Positions 18,216 through 27,436 of a DNA stretch of 64,000 bases are shown in pieces. Origin of the DNA: Rhizobium sp. Root483D2 (GTDB lineage: Bacteria > Pseudomonadota > Alphaproteobacteria > Rhizobiales > Rhizobiaceae); the NCBI RefSeq assembly GCF_001426685.1, contig NZ_LMFB01000004.1, forward strand, positions 111,514 to 175,513, given 5' to 3'. Numbering within the stretch: the stretch's first letter is position 1; every line of letters starts with the position of its first letter. A model generated the notes under the pieces. The model searched no databases, had not been told where the DNA came from, and saw only the letters and a program-made list of their open reading frames with translations. The position numbers and the translations under genes were made by a program.

Positions 18216-18303
18216 TTACCAGCTGGGAATATACGATTACTTTAAACTGTATGATCGCCACGCATTATGGCGTGGTATATATACCATTTGCCTGTACGAT
18301 TAG
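18216..18303. repeat. Left island end: two recombinase-arm-like motifs
   Basis: Copy one (18,216-18,240) begins TTACCAGC and ends ATACGATTAC. Copy two (18,282-18,303) begins TACCATTT and ends TACGATTAG. Both match the inverted copies at the right end. Between them is a hairpin, CCACGC-ATTATG-GCGTGG (18,258-18,275). The arrangement suggests binding sites for two recombinases at each end. Confidence 0.75.
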
Positions 18304-18723
18304 GTTGCGCGAGAAATCACGCGTGCATCAAGCGAAATCTGTTGGTGAGCTTATCTTGCGTCACGACTCCCCGAATAAAATGCGTGGCACATGACAATTA
18401 CATGGTCGTAGTACGGGACGACAGCGCTCAAACGGAGCAACATTACGAGTTGAGGAGGTCGCTTCGGGTTTCATCCTGACGCCTCGCTCCAGTTTCCAGG
18501 CGTTCCTCAAGAGTATTTCCAACGCCTAGCTTTCTCAGATGACAAGCGTGATGGGGTGGTGCGCTATCATTCTGCATTCTACGGGGAATAGTCACTTTTG
18601 GCATAGCCCTGCCGAGGCCTTGGTCTGCAGTCGGCCAAACAGGTCATCTGCTTGCTCTAATAGCGGCAGGCGCACGCCGTTCAAGGAAATAGCACTACGC
18701 CTGCGGCTCTCCAACCGACAATC
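18304..18723. other. Gene-free stretch inside the left island end
   Basis: No reading frame here has a convincing start, length or codon pattern. It separates the end repeats from the stop of the beta-propeller gene. I see no transposase remnant and no clear terminator in it. Confidence 0.6.
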
Positions 18724-20100
18724 CTATCGAGACTTCAAAACGGCATCCTTCGATGGTTTGGCACCTTCGACCAGGATCACGTTGGGAGATGCTGACGCTT
18801 CACCCGCATTGACGATCGCGCGTGTGGGGCTGGTTGCGGATGCCATCGCGGCCCCCTTGGCATCGGTCTTGAAGGCGACGATCGGTTCCGGCTGGCCTTC
18901 GAAGAGCAGCGTGTAAGTGGTGTCCGGCTTCAGCTTGGAAACGCTGACGTCGACGATATCGATCAAACCGAGATTGCGCGAAACGATCATGCCGCTGCCC
19001 TCCATATTCTCTGCGGGCTTGAGCCTGAGGGTGATGTTCTCGGGCATATCCTTTCGCGGCTCCAAGTTTTGACGGCCATCACCGCCCACAACTGCGTCGG
19101 GAACATAGATCAGGGCCTGCGGAGCTTGGCCGGAGGGGATGTGGGCGATCTTCGTCTGCTTTTCGGTGTCGATGACATCGATCGCATCGCCATTCTCCAG
19201 TCCGACATAGATACGGCTGCCGTCTCCGGAGCCCCAGATGCCATGCGGAAGCGCACCGACCGGTATGGTCGAGACCAGTTTGGCTTCATCATCGAGTGTG
19301 TAGACTTTCACGACATTCTCGCCGCCAATGGTCACGTAAGCGAGGGTGCCAGCGGGTGTCTTGGCAAAGGCCAGATGGTTTGTGATCGGGCCGGTATCGA
19401 TAACACCCTTGACCTCGAGGGTTTTGGTATCGATCCGCGTTACCTTGCCGACGTCCTTGTGGGTCAGCCAGGCTTCCTTGCCGTTGGGCGTGACCTGTAT
19501 GAACGGTGAGAAGGGCGACACGACCGGGATGGCAGCTAGCAGCTTTTTCGACGCCACGTCGAAGACCTGGACGACGGGGTTGAAGCTGTTTGCGACGAAG
19601 GCGCGCTTGCTGTCGGGCGCGAAGATCGTCATGCCGGGGCCACTCTCCGTCTTGATCCGATCGGTCTCCTTGAACGTCTTGGCGTCGATGACCGACAGGT
19701 AGTCTTCTCCACGCACCGTCACCCAGACATGCTTGCCATCGGGTGTGAAGAAGGCTTCGTGCGGGTTGCGGCCGATATAGGTCACACCCTTCACCTTGTT
19801 GGTCGCGGTATCGATGAAGGTCACCGAATTGGTAACGGTGGAGACAGCAACGATTGTTTTATGGTCCGGCGAGAAGCCGAGACCGTGAACATTGACCTCG
19901 CCCTTGTAGAGAGGGCTCAGGACGTTCGGCCTTGGATCACCCAGCTTGATCAGACCCAGAAGCGTGTTCGTCGAGGGATCGATGACGGAAACCGTGTTGC
20001 TGTTCTGGTCGGCGGCATAGACTCGATCCTTGGCGTCCGGAAGAGCCAGGGCGGGAGATGCTGCGAGTGCGGACATCAGAACCAGGATGGAACGTTTCAT
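18724..20100 (-). CDS. Exported YVTN-type beta-propeller protein
   Basis: The 458-residue protein has a signal peptide (MKRSILVLMSALAASPALA) and repeated propeller blades with the pattern VSVIDPSTNT, VTFIDTATNKV, LSVIDAKTFKE and IDVIDTEKQTK, each about 42 residues apart. This is the YVTN/cytochrome-d1-like fold, but no heme ligand pattern is evident. A C-terminal beta domain (about residues 345-450) follows. It overlaps the upstream DUF305 gene by four bases (ATGA) and is last in the LysR-led cargo operon. It probably acts in the periplasm; the partner or substrate is unknown. Confidence 0.85.
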   Translation of the reverse strand: MKRSILVLMSALAASPALALPDAKDRVYAADQNSNTVSVIDPSTNTLLGLIKLGDPRPNVLSPLYKGEVNVHGLGFSPDHKTIVAVSTVTNSVTFIDTATNKVKGVTYIGRNPHEAFFTPDGKHVWVTVRGEDYLSVIDAKTFKETDRIKTESGPGMTIFAPDSKRAFVANSFNPVVQVFDVASKKLLAAIPVVSPFSPFIQVTPNGKEAWLTHKDVGKVTRIDTKTLEVKGVIDTGPITNHLAFAKTPAGTLAYVTIGGENVVKVYTLDDEAKLVSTIPVGALPHGIWGSGDGSRIYVGLENGDAIDVIDTEKQTKIAHIPSGQAPQALIYVPDAVVGGDGRQNLEPRKDMPENITLRLKPAENMEGSGMIVSRNLGLIDIVDVSVSKLKPDTTYTLLFEGQPEPIVAFKTDAKGAAMASATSPTRAIVNAGEASASPNVILVEGAKPSKDAVLKSR

Positions 20101-20513
20101 TTTACTGTCTCCGGAGTTGCGGCAGGTTGATTGCCCGACTTATCAAGCATCGCGTGCATCAGTTGAATCTCATAGGTCTGCTCGGTGATGATCGATTGAG
20201 CGAGGTTTCGAATTTGCGGGTCTTTCGTGCTGACCAGAACCGCCTTGGCCATATCGACAGCGCCCTGATGATGCGGGATCATTTGCGCCAGGAAGTCCCT
20301 GTCCGGATTTCCGCTCTCCGAAACCGACATCATGCCGGCATGCATCTTTTCCATTGCAGCCTTCATGCTTGCCGAGAACGCATCTGCTGTTTCATTCTTG
20401 CCCGCCGGTTCGGGCTGATGATGCTGGTGCTGCTGTTCTGACAAGGCGGGGCTGAGGGAACAGAGGCTTATGCCGACCGCCGTTGCGATAAGAACTGTGA
20501 CTTTGGCGCGCAT
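20097..20513 (-). CDS. DUF305 periplasmic protein
   Basis: The 138-residue protein has a signal peptide (first 25 residues), a His-rich spacer (EQQHQHHQPEP) and a DUF305 domain with the characteristic DFLAQMIPHHQGAVDMAKAVL and a later IITEQTYEIQLMHAM helix. DUF305 proteins are ferritin-like helical bundles that often accompany copper or other metal resistance genes. The His and Met content (MHAGMM, MIPHH) fits metal binding. It is cotranslated with the propeller gene through a four-base overlap and follows the DsbA-like gene after 125 bases. Metal identity is not shown by the sequence. Confidence 0.88.
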   Translation of the reverse strand: MRAKVTVLIATAVGISLCSLSPALSEQQHQHHQPEPAGKNETADAFSASMKAAMEKMHAGMMSVSESGNPDRDFLAQMIPHHQGAVDMAKAVLVSTKDPQIRNLAQSIITEQTYEIQLMHAMLDKSGNQPAATPETVK

Positions 20514-20638
20514 GAGGTCTTCCTTTCGACAATAATGGGTAAGAACCCCTGGAGGCGGGATTCATTCCCACGTGACGGACAATCCGTGCTCACGTTCCCG
20601 TGACTGGGCTCCGGGTGCTCTGCATCGGGCCTTTCTGA

Positions 20639-21256
20639 TCAGCCGGCTTGTGCGGCGGCGACAGCATCGGAGACCTCGTCGAAACTGCGCTTCACTTCGA
20701 CCCGCTCGCCGTTGACAAAGAACGATGGCGTGCCGGCCACACCGAACTTCTGACTGGCCTCGGTCGTCACGGCATTGAGCTTGTCCAGATAAGCCTGATC
20801 GGCAACAGCGCGATCGAAGCCCGCCCGGTCGATGCCCATGCTAGCGGCGATCTCGCGCAGCACATCCTCGGCGTTTGAGGCCGAAGCAATCTCATCGGAC
20901 TTCGACATAAAGGTCGATACCGTCTCATCGAATCTGTCCTGGCCCCGCGTATTCGCCAGCATGAAGATGACGGCATCCGCCGAATTTCGCACGAAGGGCC
21001 GGTAGGCGATCTTCAGCTTGCCTGGTGCCACATACGTCTCCTGCAGCTTCGGCAAGACTTTTTCATGGAAGTCGATGCAGTGACTGCAAGTCGGGGAGGA
21101 ATAGACGACCAGCGTGACCGGGGCCGTCCTCACTCCAACGATACTGTCCTGGAACACAGCCGGATTCATCAAGCCCTGCACGGGGTCGGCCTTGGCGGAC
21201 CCTACACATCCCAACGCAATGCCGCCGACGATCACGGCCATAATACGAAGCGTCAT
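20639..21256 (-). CDS. DsbA-like periplasmic thiol-disulfide protein
   Basis: The 205-residue protein has a signal peptide ending SAKA and a thioredoxin fold of the DsbA/DsbG class: VTLVVYSSPTCSHCIDFHEKVLP with active-site CSHC near residues 57-60, a helical insertion, and the cis-proline loop VAGTPSFFVNGERVE near the C-terminus. Such proteins make, break or shuffle disulfides in secreted partners. Likely partners are the co-encoded DUF305 or propeller proteins, though both contain few Cys, so another target is possible. It sits between the TDT exporter and DUF305 genes on the same strand. Confidence 0.85.
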   Translation of the reverse strand: MTLRIMAVIVGGIALGCVGSAKADPVQGLMNPAVFQDSIVGVRTAPVTLVVYSSPTCSHCIDFHEKVLPKLQETYVAPGKLKIAYRPFVRNSADAVIFMLANTRGQDRFDETVSTFMSKSDEIASASNAEDVLREIAASMGIDRAGFDRAVADQAYLDKLNAVTTEASQKFGVAGTPSFFVNGERVEVKRSFDEVSDAVAAAQAG

Positions 21257-21319
21257 ATCTTCTCCTGCTCGGTTCGAGAAAACACTCCGACATGGGCAGA
21301 CGCCGGAGTGTTTCGATCA

Positions 21320-22462
21320 TCAGTCTGCCTTGAGGCAGGGCGCGATAAAGAGCGAGCGGTCGAGTGCACCCTTGATCGTCTTGGCCGCAACCAGCAGCCA
21401 CATGCAGGCAAGGGCAGTGACCAGAACCTCTCCGAAAACTGCGATGGCCGACATTGGCACCATCGTCGACAGACGAAGCGTGGCCACGGAAAACACGCCG
21501 AGCGGGAAGGTGTAGCCCCACCAGCCGATGTTGAAGGGCAGGCCCTCGCGAAGGTAGCGCAGGGTGATCAAGACGGCAGTGGCCAGCCACCAGATGCCGT
21601 AGCCCCACAGAAGTATCGCGCCCAGGAAACTGGCTCCGCCGAAGGCGGGAGCAACGCTGGCCAATCCATTGGCCGCGAGCACAGCGGGGCCGGTCTGGCT
21701 CATCACGAGAAGGCCGAGGGCTCCGGTTCCGATCGGGCCAAGCGCCAGCCAGCTCGAGGCGGCCATGTTGACATGCGGAAGCTTGTGGACGGCCATGCGC
21801 AGGAACAGGATGACCAAGACGCTCATGGCGAGCGGGACCGAACAGGCCCACAGAACCAGGCTGGTCATCAGCACCGTCAACTGTGTCTGGGCGTCGGCGA
21901 TATGGGGCAGAAGCAGACCACCGCTGACGGCCGCCACCTCGCTGGCCACGATCGGCAGCAGCCAGACTGCGGTCATCTGGTCGATCGAATGCGACTGGCG
22001 GGTGAACATCATGAACGGTATGGCGAGGCCGCAGGCAAGCGACATCGAGACGTCAATCCACCACAGCGTCGTTGCGATTGCTACCGCCGTGTCGCCGATA
22101 TGCGGGATGCCGTAAATCAGAAAGCCATTGATGATCGTGGCGAGGCCCATAGGGATGCAGCCGAAGAACATCGATACGACCGAATGGGAAAAGACCCGGC
22201 TTGCCTCATGGAAATAGAGCGTCCACCTTGCAGCGTAGAGCGCCGTGCAGGTGGCGAACAGCAGGATGTTGAACAGCCAGAGCGCCTGGCCCATGGCGAA
22301 CAGCCACGAATGCCCCGGGAACTGGGCGAGAGCGACAGACAGGATGCCGGTGCCCATCGTGGTGGCGAACCAGTTCGGGGTAAAGTTGCGGATGATATTG
22401 CCCTGCATAGGCACATCTGCGACGTGTGTGATGGGCTTAGTGGTGGCAACAACCCGTTGCAT
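21320..22462 (-). CDS. TDT/SLAC1 family exporter (tellurite/dicarboxylate/sulfite type)
   Basis: The 380-residue protein has about ten membrane segments and the family entry text FTPNWFATTMGTGILSVAL (residues 27-45 of the chosen frame). Further marks are GCIPMGLATIINGFL and FNIGWWGYTFPLGVFSVAT. The family includes TehA, malate carriers, SLAC1 anion channels and the Ssu1 sulfite exporters. With a CysL/YeiE-like LysR gene heading the operon, sulfite export is an attractive but unproven guess. The ATG at 22,462 (MQRVVATTK) is chosen; TTG or ATG further up to 22,507 is possible. Confidence 0.85.
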   Translation of the reverse strand: MQRVVATTKPITHVADVPMQGNIIRNFTPNWFATTMGTGILSVALAQFPGHSWLFAMGQALWLFNILLFATCTALYAARWTLYFHEASRVFSHSVVSMFFGCIPMGLATIINGFLIYGIPHIGDTAVAIATTLWWIDVSMSLACGLAIPFMMFTRQSHSIDQMTAVWLLPIVASEVAAVSGGLLLPHIADAQTQLTVLMTSLVLWACSVPLAMSVLVILFLRMAVHKLPHVNMAASSWLALGPIGTGALGLLVMSQTGPAVLAANGLASVAPAFGGASFLGAILLWGYGIWWLATAVLITLRYLREGLPFNIGWWGYTFPLGVFSVATLRLSTMVPMSAIAVFGEVLVTALACMWLLVAAKTIKGALDRSLFIAPCLKAD

Positions 22463-22525
22463 GGCTTCTCTCCTGATTATTGAGGAGAAAATACGCGACC
22501 ACGTCAATCAGTTCCAACGCATAGT

Positions 22526-23152
22526 TCAGGATGTTTCAATCGACATTTTCGATTGATTGAGGATTGCGGACAACGTTTCGAAGGCCTCATGCAGACGGTG
22601 ACGCTGCGTTATCGAGGTATTGATCAGCGTCGGGCTCGGATGAGGCGACAGGATCACCTTGATACCGAAACTCTCGAGCAGTTCCATCGCTGCACTCGCC
22701 ACCGATCCCGCGAGAATGGCAACCTCGACGTCCGGCAGCAGCGGTAAGAGGCCAGAAAATTTCTCCTTGCCGTCGCGCCGCTCGCTGGCCGTGATCGACG
22801 TTCTCGTCGCACGGACCCACGGGACCGCATTCCACAGAACGATGTTATCTCTCGATATGCCGGTCTCAGCCAGCGCCTGTCGCAGGTTCTTCGCCGTGCC
22901 GGTCGGGTTATCGATTGAGACGAAGCGGCGGTGGCATTCGACCTCACTTGGCCCGGGTGTCTCGAGGAGGATCAGCAGTCTCGCGTGGACGCCGCCATCG
23001 AATGGATCGAAGTTCGGCACATCCCGGCCGGATGCAAGCTGAAGGCGGTCTCGGTAGTCATTCAGTGCTCGCGTATGCGGTCTGTCGAGTGCGGCCAACC
23101 GCTCGTCGCGACGGTGCTCGTGCCAGAGTGTCTCAGGCCCGCGATAGGTCAT
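22526..23152 (-). CDS. Uracil-DNA glycosylase family protein
   Basis: The 208-residue protein shows UDG-superfamily marks: LLILLETPGPSEVE (motif 1 region), NPTGTAKNLRQAL, WNAVPWVRA and the C-terminal SPHPSPTLINT, corresponding to the HPSP loop that intercalates DNA. The catalytic Asp/His pair of classical family 1 enzymes is not obvious; the motif-1 text fits the family 4/6-like or unclassified branch. It starts one base inside the stop of the LysR gene (TGATG). A base-excision enzyme within a transport and redox operon is unusual; it may answer DNA deamination caused by the same stress. Confidence 0.78.
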   Translation of the reverse strand: MTYRGPETLWHEHRRDERLAALDRPHTRALNDYRDRLQLASGRDVPNFDPFDGGVHARLLILLETPGPSEVECHRRFVSIDNPTGTAKNLRQALAETGISRDNIVLWNAVPWVRATRTSITASERRDGKEKFSGLLPLLPDVEVAILAGSVASAAMELLESFGIKVILSPHPSPTLINTSITQRHRLHEAFETLSAILNQSKMSIETS

Positions 23153-24036
23153 CAGACCTGCTCTGATAGCAGAGTCTCAAACGCATCGGCTGCCTTCGAG
23201 CGATATCGTTCCTTGTGCCGGATCAGGAAGAACGGACGTGGAAGCGGAGGATGGTTGGCCTCGACCAGCATGTTGCTGTTGAGTTCTGTCTGGGCGGCAC
23301 TTCGCGAGGTCAGCGTTACCCCCATGCCCGCTTCGACTGCGCCGAGCACAGCCTCATTCCCCGGCAGAACAATCGCAACATCTAAGGCCTGAAGCTTCAG
23401 CTTCTCTTTGGCCATCATCGCCTCGAAGGCGAGACGCGTGCCCGACCCGGGTTCGCGCAGCACCCATGTCGCATCTGCAAAATCCGCCTTGCCCAGCTTT
23501 TTGCCTTTGGCCCAGGGATGGGTTGGTGAAACAACGATGATCATCTCGTCCGTGGCGATCACGCGTGAGGACAAGGTCGAGCGATCTATCACGCCCTCGG
23601 CCAAACCGAGCTCGACCCGCCCAGTCTCGACAGCATCCGCCACCGCCTCCGTATTGCCGATTGAGACATCAAGACCGAGACCCGGATAATACGCATGAAA
23701 CCTCGCAAGCCGTGACGGCAGCCAATAGGCACCGACGGTCTGGCTGGCCATGACCGACAGATCACCGCGTAACAAACCCGTCAAATCCTTGAGCGCGGTT
23801 TCGGCCGCCTTCGCCTCCGCGAGCACCTGAAGCGCGTGTTCGCGAAAGATCGTTCCCGCCTGGTTGAGAACGATCGAGCGTCCGATCCTGTCGAACAGCG
23901 CTACGCCATGACGTTCCTCCAGCGCGATAATTGCCGCACTGACGGCCGACTGCGTCATGTGCATCGCCTTGGCGGCTTTGGTGATGTGCTGATGGCGGGC
24001 GACTTCGGCGAAGATGCGCAACTGGTCTAGGGTCAT
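23152..24036 (-). CDS. LysR-type regulator heading the left cargo operon
   Basis: The 294-residue protein has the LysR winged HTH (residues 1-60, with LRIFAEVARHQHITKAAKAMHMTQSAVSAAI) and a two-lobed effector domain. Its text (GAYWLPSRLARFHAYYPGLGLDVSIGNTEAV) is like the CysL/YeiE/CbbR branch, whose known members answer sulfite or carbon status. Unusually for LysR genes it is not divergent but is the first gene of the operon, overlapping the UDG gene by one base. It should autoregulate from the gap upstream (24,037-24,612). Confidence 0.9.
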   Translation of the reverse strand: MTLDQLRIFAEVARHQHITKAAKAMHMTQSAVSAAIIALEERHGVALFDRIGRSIVLNQAGTIFREHALQVLAEAKAAETALKDLTGLLRGDLSVMASQTVGAYWLPSRLARFHAYYPGLGLDVSIGNTEAVADAVETGRVELGLAEGVIDRSTLSSRVIATDEMIIVVSPTHPWAKGKKLGKADFADATWVLREPGSGTRLAFEAMMAKEKLKLQALDVAIVLPGNEAVLGAVEAGMGVTLTSRSAAQTELNSNMLVEANHPPLPRPFFLIRHKERYRSKAADAFETLLSEQV

Positions 24037-24612
24037 GGGGATCGCAGTCTTGAATTCGTCCAGTCCAACAATCGAATTTTCCGAATGTTCGGTATGACTT
24101 TAAGCGATGCAAGTGATGTTGCACAGTGCTGCTGAATGGCAATCGAGGGGGCATCGGTTCCTGTAATTTTGCCACTTCCCACCCCAGATGCCCGTCCTAA
24201 AAAACACCTAACGGATTACACGATAAGTCGGACCCGAGATGACCGCTATTGGCGCATTCTTACCATCAATGTCGTAGCGACATTTTTCGAAATGCCCAAT
24301 CAACCTTGGTCAATGTGCGAGGAAAACACCGCTTACCGTGTTAATCGCCTTTTTCGCGCATCGCGAATTCGGTGAAAATATGGCTTGGGCCGCCGAAGCG
24401 CCCCTTGGCGACGAGGGCATCGAGCGCGCGCTCGCAATTCGAACTTCATCCGTTGTTTTGTTACGCGTGGCTTGGAGCGGGATGTTTTGGAACGCGGTTT
24501 CCACCCTACTTCATCAAGACCTGATCCACACGGAGGCGCGCCGTCATCTTGGCAGCCAATTCTCAGTCTTTCGTCCTTTTGACAAGGCAATATCTCCTGT
24601 CAGTCTTGCGGA
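24037..24612. other. Long gap between the two island cargo blocks, with a possible gene remnant
   Basis: Near its left end it must hold the promoter of the LysR-led operon. On the minus strand about 24,440-24,341 encodes ALDALVAKGRFGGPSHIF and about 10 more residues before TAA, with strongly G/C-ending codons, yet has no start and an in-frame stop just upstream. This may be the tail of a lost gene, marking the joint between two cargo acquisitions. Otherwise nothing is recognised. Confidence 0.35.
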
Positions 24613-26637
24613 CTAGATCACGCCCCAGCGTCTCAGCGCTGCACCTACCTCCTTGCGAATGTCGTCCGCATGAACACTGAGCAACGCCCCCCAGGCAACT
24701 CGAACCGTGTCGTCCGGCCGATCGGCTTCCGATCCCAAGGCATCTATCCGCGCCGGGTGGGCCTTCAGGACATTTTGCACCTCAGTGACGTTCATAACTC
24801 GTGTCGCTACCAACGTTTTGGCGACTGCGTTGAGGGCATCATTCCTGAGGTCCAGAATAGTCTTTGCCCTCTTAGATTCTGTATCAAGAAGTGCGGTGAC
24901 CGCCTTGCGAAGCCCGATGTCACCGGCACGCAGCCGTGCGAGATCGCGGTCGTCTACCAGATCGATCGCAAGTGTCCCTCCCATCCCGTAACACCCTTCG
25001 ATCCTGGTCGCGAGCGCCGTGGCTCGAGCTAGGTCCGATCGCGGATCGCCCCCCATCTCAGTGAACTCGCCGAAAATCAAGGATTCCGATCCAAGACCTG
25101 CGAGATACATGCATATCTGATCGAGATAGTAAGATCGCGTATTGCTCGAGAACATTGGCGTTCTGAACGCCGCGCCGCCGAGGCTATCCACACCGGTCGC
25201 CAAGACCTTGTCGTTGATCGTTATGCCTTCAAGCTCCATTTTGAGTTCGAGACCGACGATCGCATGTCCCGCTTCATGATACGCGGCGCGCAGCATGTGC
25301 TCTGCAGGAAGGTCTACAAGTGGAGACGCGATCGAGGCTACATGTCCAAACTCAAATGGTTTTCCTTGGCGACGCGCAGTTCGACGACCATTGCGAACAA
25401 GTTGCGCCAGGTCAGCACCGGACATGCCCGTTGTCGAATGCGCGAACCCGTCCTCGTGATCGTCGGGCACAGGTAAGCCGGCATGGAACTGGAATATCTG
25501 CCGACGAGTAGCTGCGTCGGGAAGCGGTATGACAAAATGCTTGTCAAGACGTCCTGGGCGCAGGATCGCGGGATCAATATATTCCGGATGATTCGTTGCC
25601 CCGACGACCACGATGCCACTGCGGCGATCGAAGCCGTCGAGCAACTCCAGAAGTGCGTTGATAACCTGCCGTGTGTAGTCGGCGTTATGGCTATTGTTCA
25701 TTGCCCGGCTGCCAACCGCGTCGAGTTCGTCGATGAAGAGCAACGCCGTCCCTTGTGATCGCGCCTCGCTGAAGCTCTCGCGCATAGCCCGCAACATATC
25801 GTTTAGGTAGCCATTGGCTTGCCACTGCGCCGCCGTCGATACGACGATCGGGATGCCGCAGGTTCTTGCGAGCGCTTCAGCGAAGAGCGTCTTGCCTGTC
25901 CCAGGAGGCCCGGAAATAAGGGCACCGACATCCACGTCGCTCCAAGGTATCAGGCCGGCCTTAAAGTCGTCGAGGTCGCGAGCAAGCTCAAGACCCCATT
26001 CCTTTGCCTCGCCGAGCCCAGTGAGGTCGGCCAGTGTCGGTCCAGTGGACGCCGGCGTGGCCTCCACTTGTGTACGATTTACTGACTCTCTCAGCCGGCG
26101 CAGGGCCGTTTTGACTGGGCGATTGGGTTGAAATGCATATACGAGCCGCGTCCATGTCTCCGACCTGATCATCTCCTCATCAGACGATGTAATCGCATGT
26201 CCGTATCGACGGAATGTCGCTATGATCTGATGCGACGTCGGCGTCGGGATCACCGCAATGACGTCTGCAAACAACCTCAGCTCCTCGTCTACGTCATCCA
26301 GGCTTGAACAAACCAGAATGCTTTTGCCCGCCTCAGCGGCACGACGCTGGATTTCCAATTCTGTCAGTCGGTCTCGTGTGGTGTTTTTCAGCGAACGAAC
26401 GAATGGTTCAGTGTATCCATGTTGATCAAAAACCTGACGAAGGTAGAGGCGGCTGGCGGAGACGAAACTATCGACGGCGTCGGCAGCTTGCACCACGACG
26501 ATGGCAAGGTTCGGTGATCCGGCGCCCGCGTGATGTCGTAGCGCGGCGACCACCTGGCAATAGGCCAGGTGGATCGGCACGGTTAGGTCGGACAGGTCGG
26601 CCGTGTTGTCCGGGGTCCACAAAGACCGACCTCGCAT
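24613..26637 (-). CDS. Soluble FtsH-like AAA+ ATPase with M41 zinc peptidase
   Basis: From the ATG at 26,637 the product has 674 residues: an N-terminal domain without membrane segments (1-205), an AAA+ module (Walker A GPPGTGKT at 243-250, Walker B LLFIDELD at 299-306, arginine finger text ILRPGRLDKH), and a peptidase domain with HEAGH at 454-458 and the likely third zinc ligand D535 in SDLARAT. All catalytic parts of FtsH are present, but the two N-terminal membrane helices of FtsH are missing. It should unfold and degrade cytoplasmic proteins. A TTG at 26,676 would overlap the upstream phosphoesterase gene by 29 bases. The N-terminal domain is probably the substrate sensor. Confidence 0.9.
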   Translation of the reverse strand: MRGRSLWTPDNTADLSDLTVPIHLAYCQVVAALRHHAGAGSPNLAIVVVQAADAVDSFVSASRLYLRQVFDQHGYTEPFVRSLKNTTRDRLTELEIQRRAAEAGKSILVCSSLDDVDEELRLFADVIAVIPTPTSHQIIATFRRYGHAITSSDEEMIRSETWTRLVYAFQPNRPVKTALRRLRESVNRTQVEATPASTGPTLADLTGLGEAKEWGLELARDLDDFKAGLIPWSDVDVGALISGPPGTGKTLFAEALARTCGIPIVVSTAAQWQANGYLNDMLRAMRESFSEARSQGTALLFIDELDAVGSRAMNNSHNADYTRQVINALLELLDGFDRRSGIVVVGATNHPEYIDPAILRPGRLDKHFVIPLPDAATRRQIFQFHAGLPVPDDHEDGFAHSTTGMSGADLAQLVRNGRRTARRQGKPFEFGHVASIASPLVDLPAEHMLRAAYHEAGHAIVGLELKMELEGITINDKVLATGVDSLGGAAFRTPMFSSNTRSYYLDQICMYLAGLGSESLIFGEFTEMGGDPRSDLARATALATRIEGCYGMGGTLAIDLVDDRDLARLRAGDIGLRKAVTALLDTESKRAKTILDLRNDALNAVAKTLVATRVMNVTEVQNVLKAHPARIDALGSEADRPDDTVRVAWGALLSVHADDIRKEVGAALRRWGVI

Positions 26638-26647
26638 TCGTAGGACT

Positions 26648-27436
26648 TTACGCTTGGGCGAGTTCGGCAAGATCAATCACCAGGCTAGGATTGAAGGTTT
26701 TCCGCGATGGCTCGTCGGGATAGCCAAGCGGATTGCACACCACCCGTGTCCTTCCGATCCGGTAGTCGCTAGGGGAATGGATGTGACCATGCACCCACAG
26801 CAGCGGCTCATACTCAAGTATTCGGCGCTCGAACCGCGATGCAAAAGATGGCGTCAGACCATCTCGTAGAAACTGCCGCGGTACTGACATTAGACTCGGC
26901 GCATGATGGCTGACTATGACGGTCGGCGACTTTGGCTGCGACAGGTACACGTTGTCGATATCTACAGCAGCCACTCGGTGCAGGTGCTGGCTTTCCTGTG
27001 GTGTGAATTTTCTAAACGGGGTCTTTGAGAGCTTGATACGTTTGTAATCGTTCAACTCTTCCCGAGCGATGGCCATGGCCAGTCTCGGCTCGTCATACAA
27101 ATCGAAGTCGGTCCATAGCGTCGCGCCGATGAAGCGATAGCCATCGATCAGCACGGCGTCTCCGTTTAGGATGAACAGGTTATCGCAGTTCTCCGCCAGA
27201 CGATATCCGGCTGCCAATCCTTCCTTGATCGACCCGCGATAGTATTCATGATTTCCGGGAACGAAGAGGACCGGCATGAAGGGAGCGACATAATCGCGTA
27301 AAAACAGGAGGCTCGCAGTCACTCCGCCGTCAAAGATGTCGCCAGCACATAAGCAAACGTCCGCTTCGGGAATTGCCATCAATGGGAAGTTCGGGTCCAT
27401 CTCGAGATGGAGATCGGAGAAAACCCAAGCTCTCAT
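26648..27436 (-). CDS. Calcineurin-like metallophosphoesterase
   Basis: The 262-residue protein carries all metal-binding motifs of the family: SDLHLE (D8, H10), AGDI (D33), PGNHEY (N62, H63), VSHHAP and HGHIHS. The enzyme could cleave phosphodiesters of nucleotides, nucleic acids or cyclic signals; the substrate cannot be read from sequence. It overlaps the upstream small gene by four bases (ATGA) and is followed by the AAA+ protease gene after 10 bases, so the three form one operon. It is complete and of usual length. Confidence 0.9.
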   Translation of the reverse strand: MRAWVFSDLHLEMDPNFPLMAIPEADVCLCAGDIFDGGVTASLLFLRDYVAPFMPVLFVPGNHEYYRGSIKEGLAAGYRLAENCDNLFILNGDAVLIDGYRFIGATLWTDFDLYDEPRLAMAIAREELNDYKRIKLSKTPFRKFTPQESQHLHRVAAVDIDNVYLSQPKSPTVIVSHHAPSLMSVPRQFLRDGLTPSFASRFERRILEYEPLLWVHGHIHSPSDYRIGRTRVVCNPLGYPDEPSRKTFNPSLVIDLAELAQA

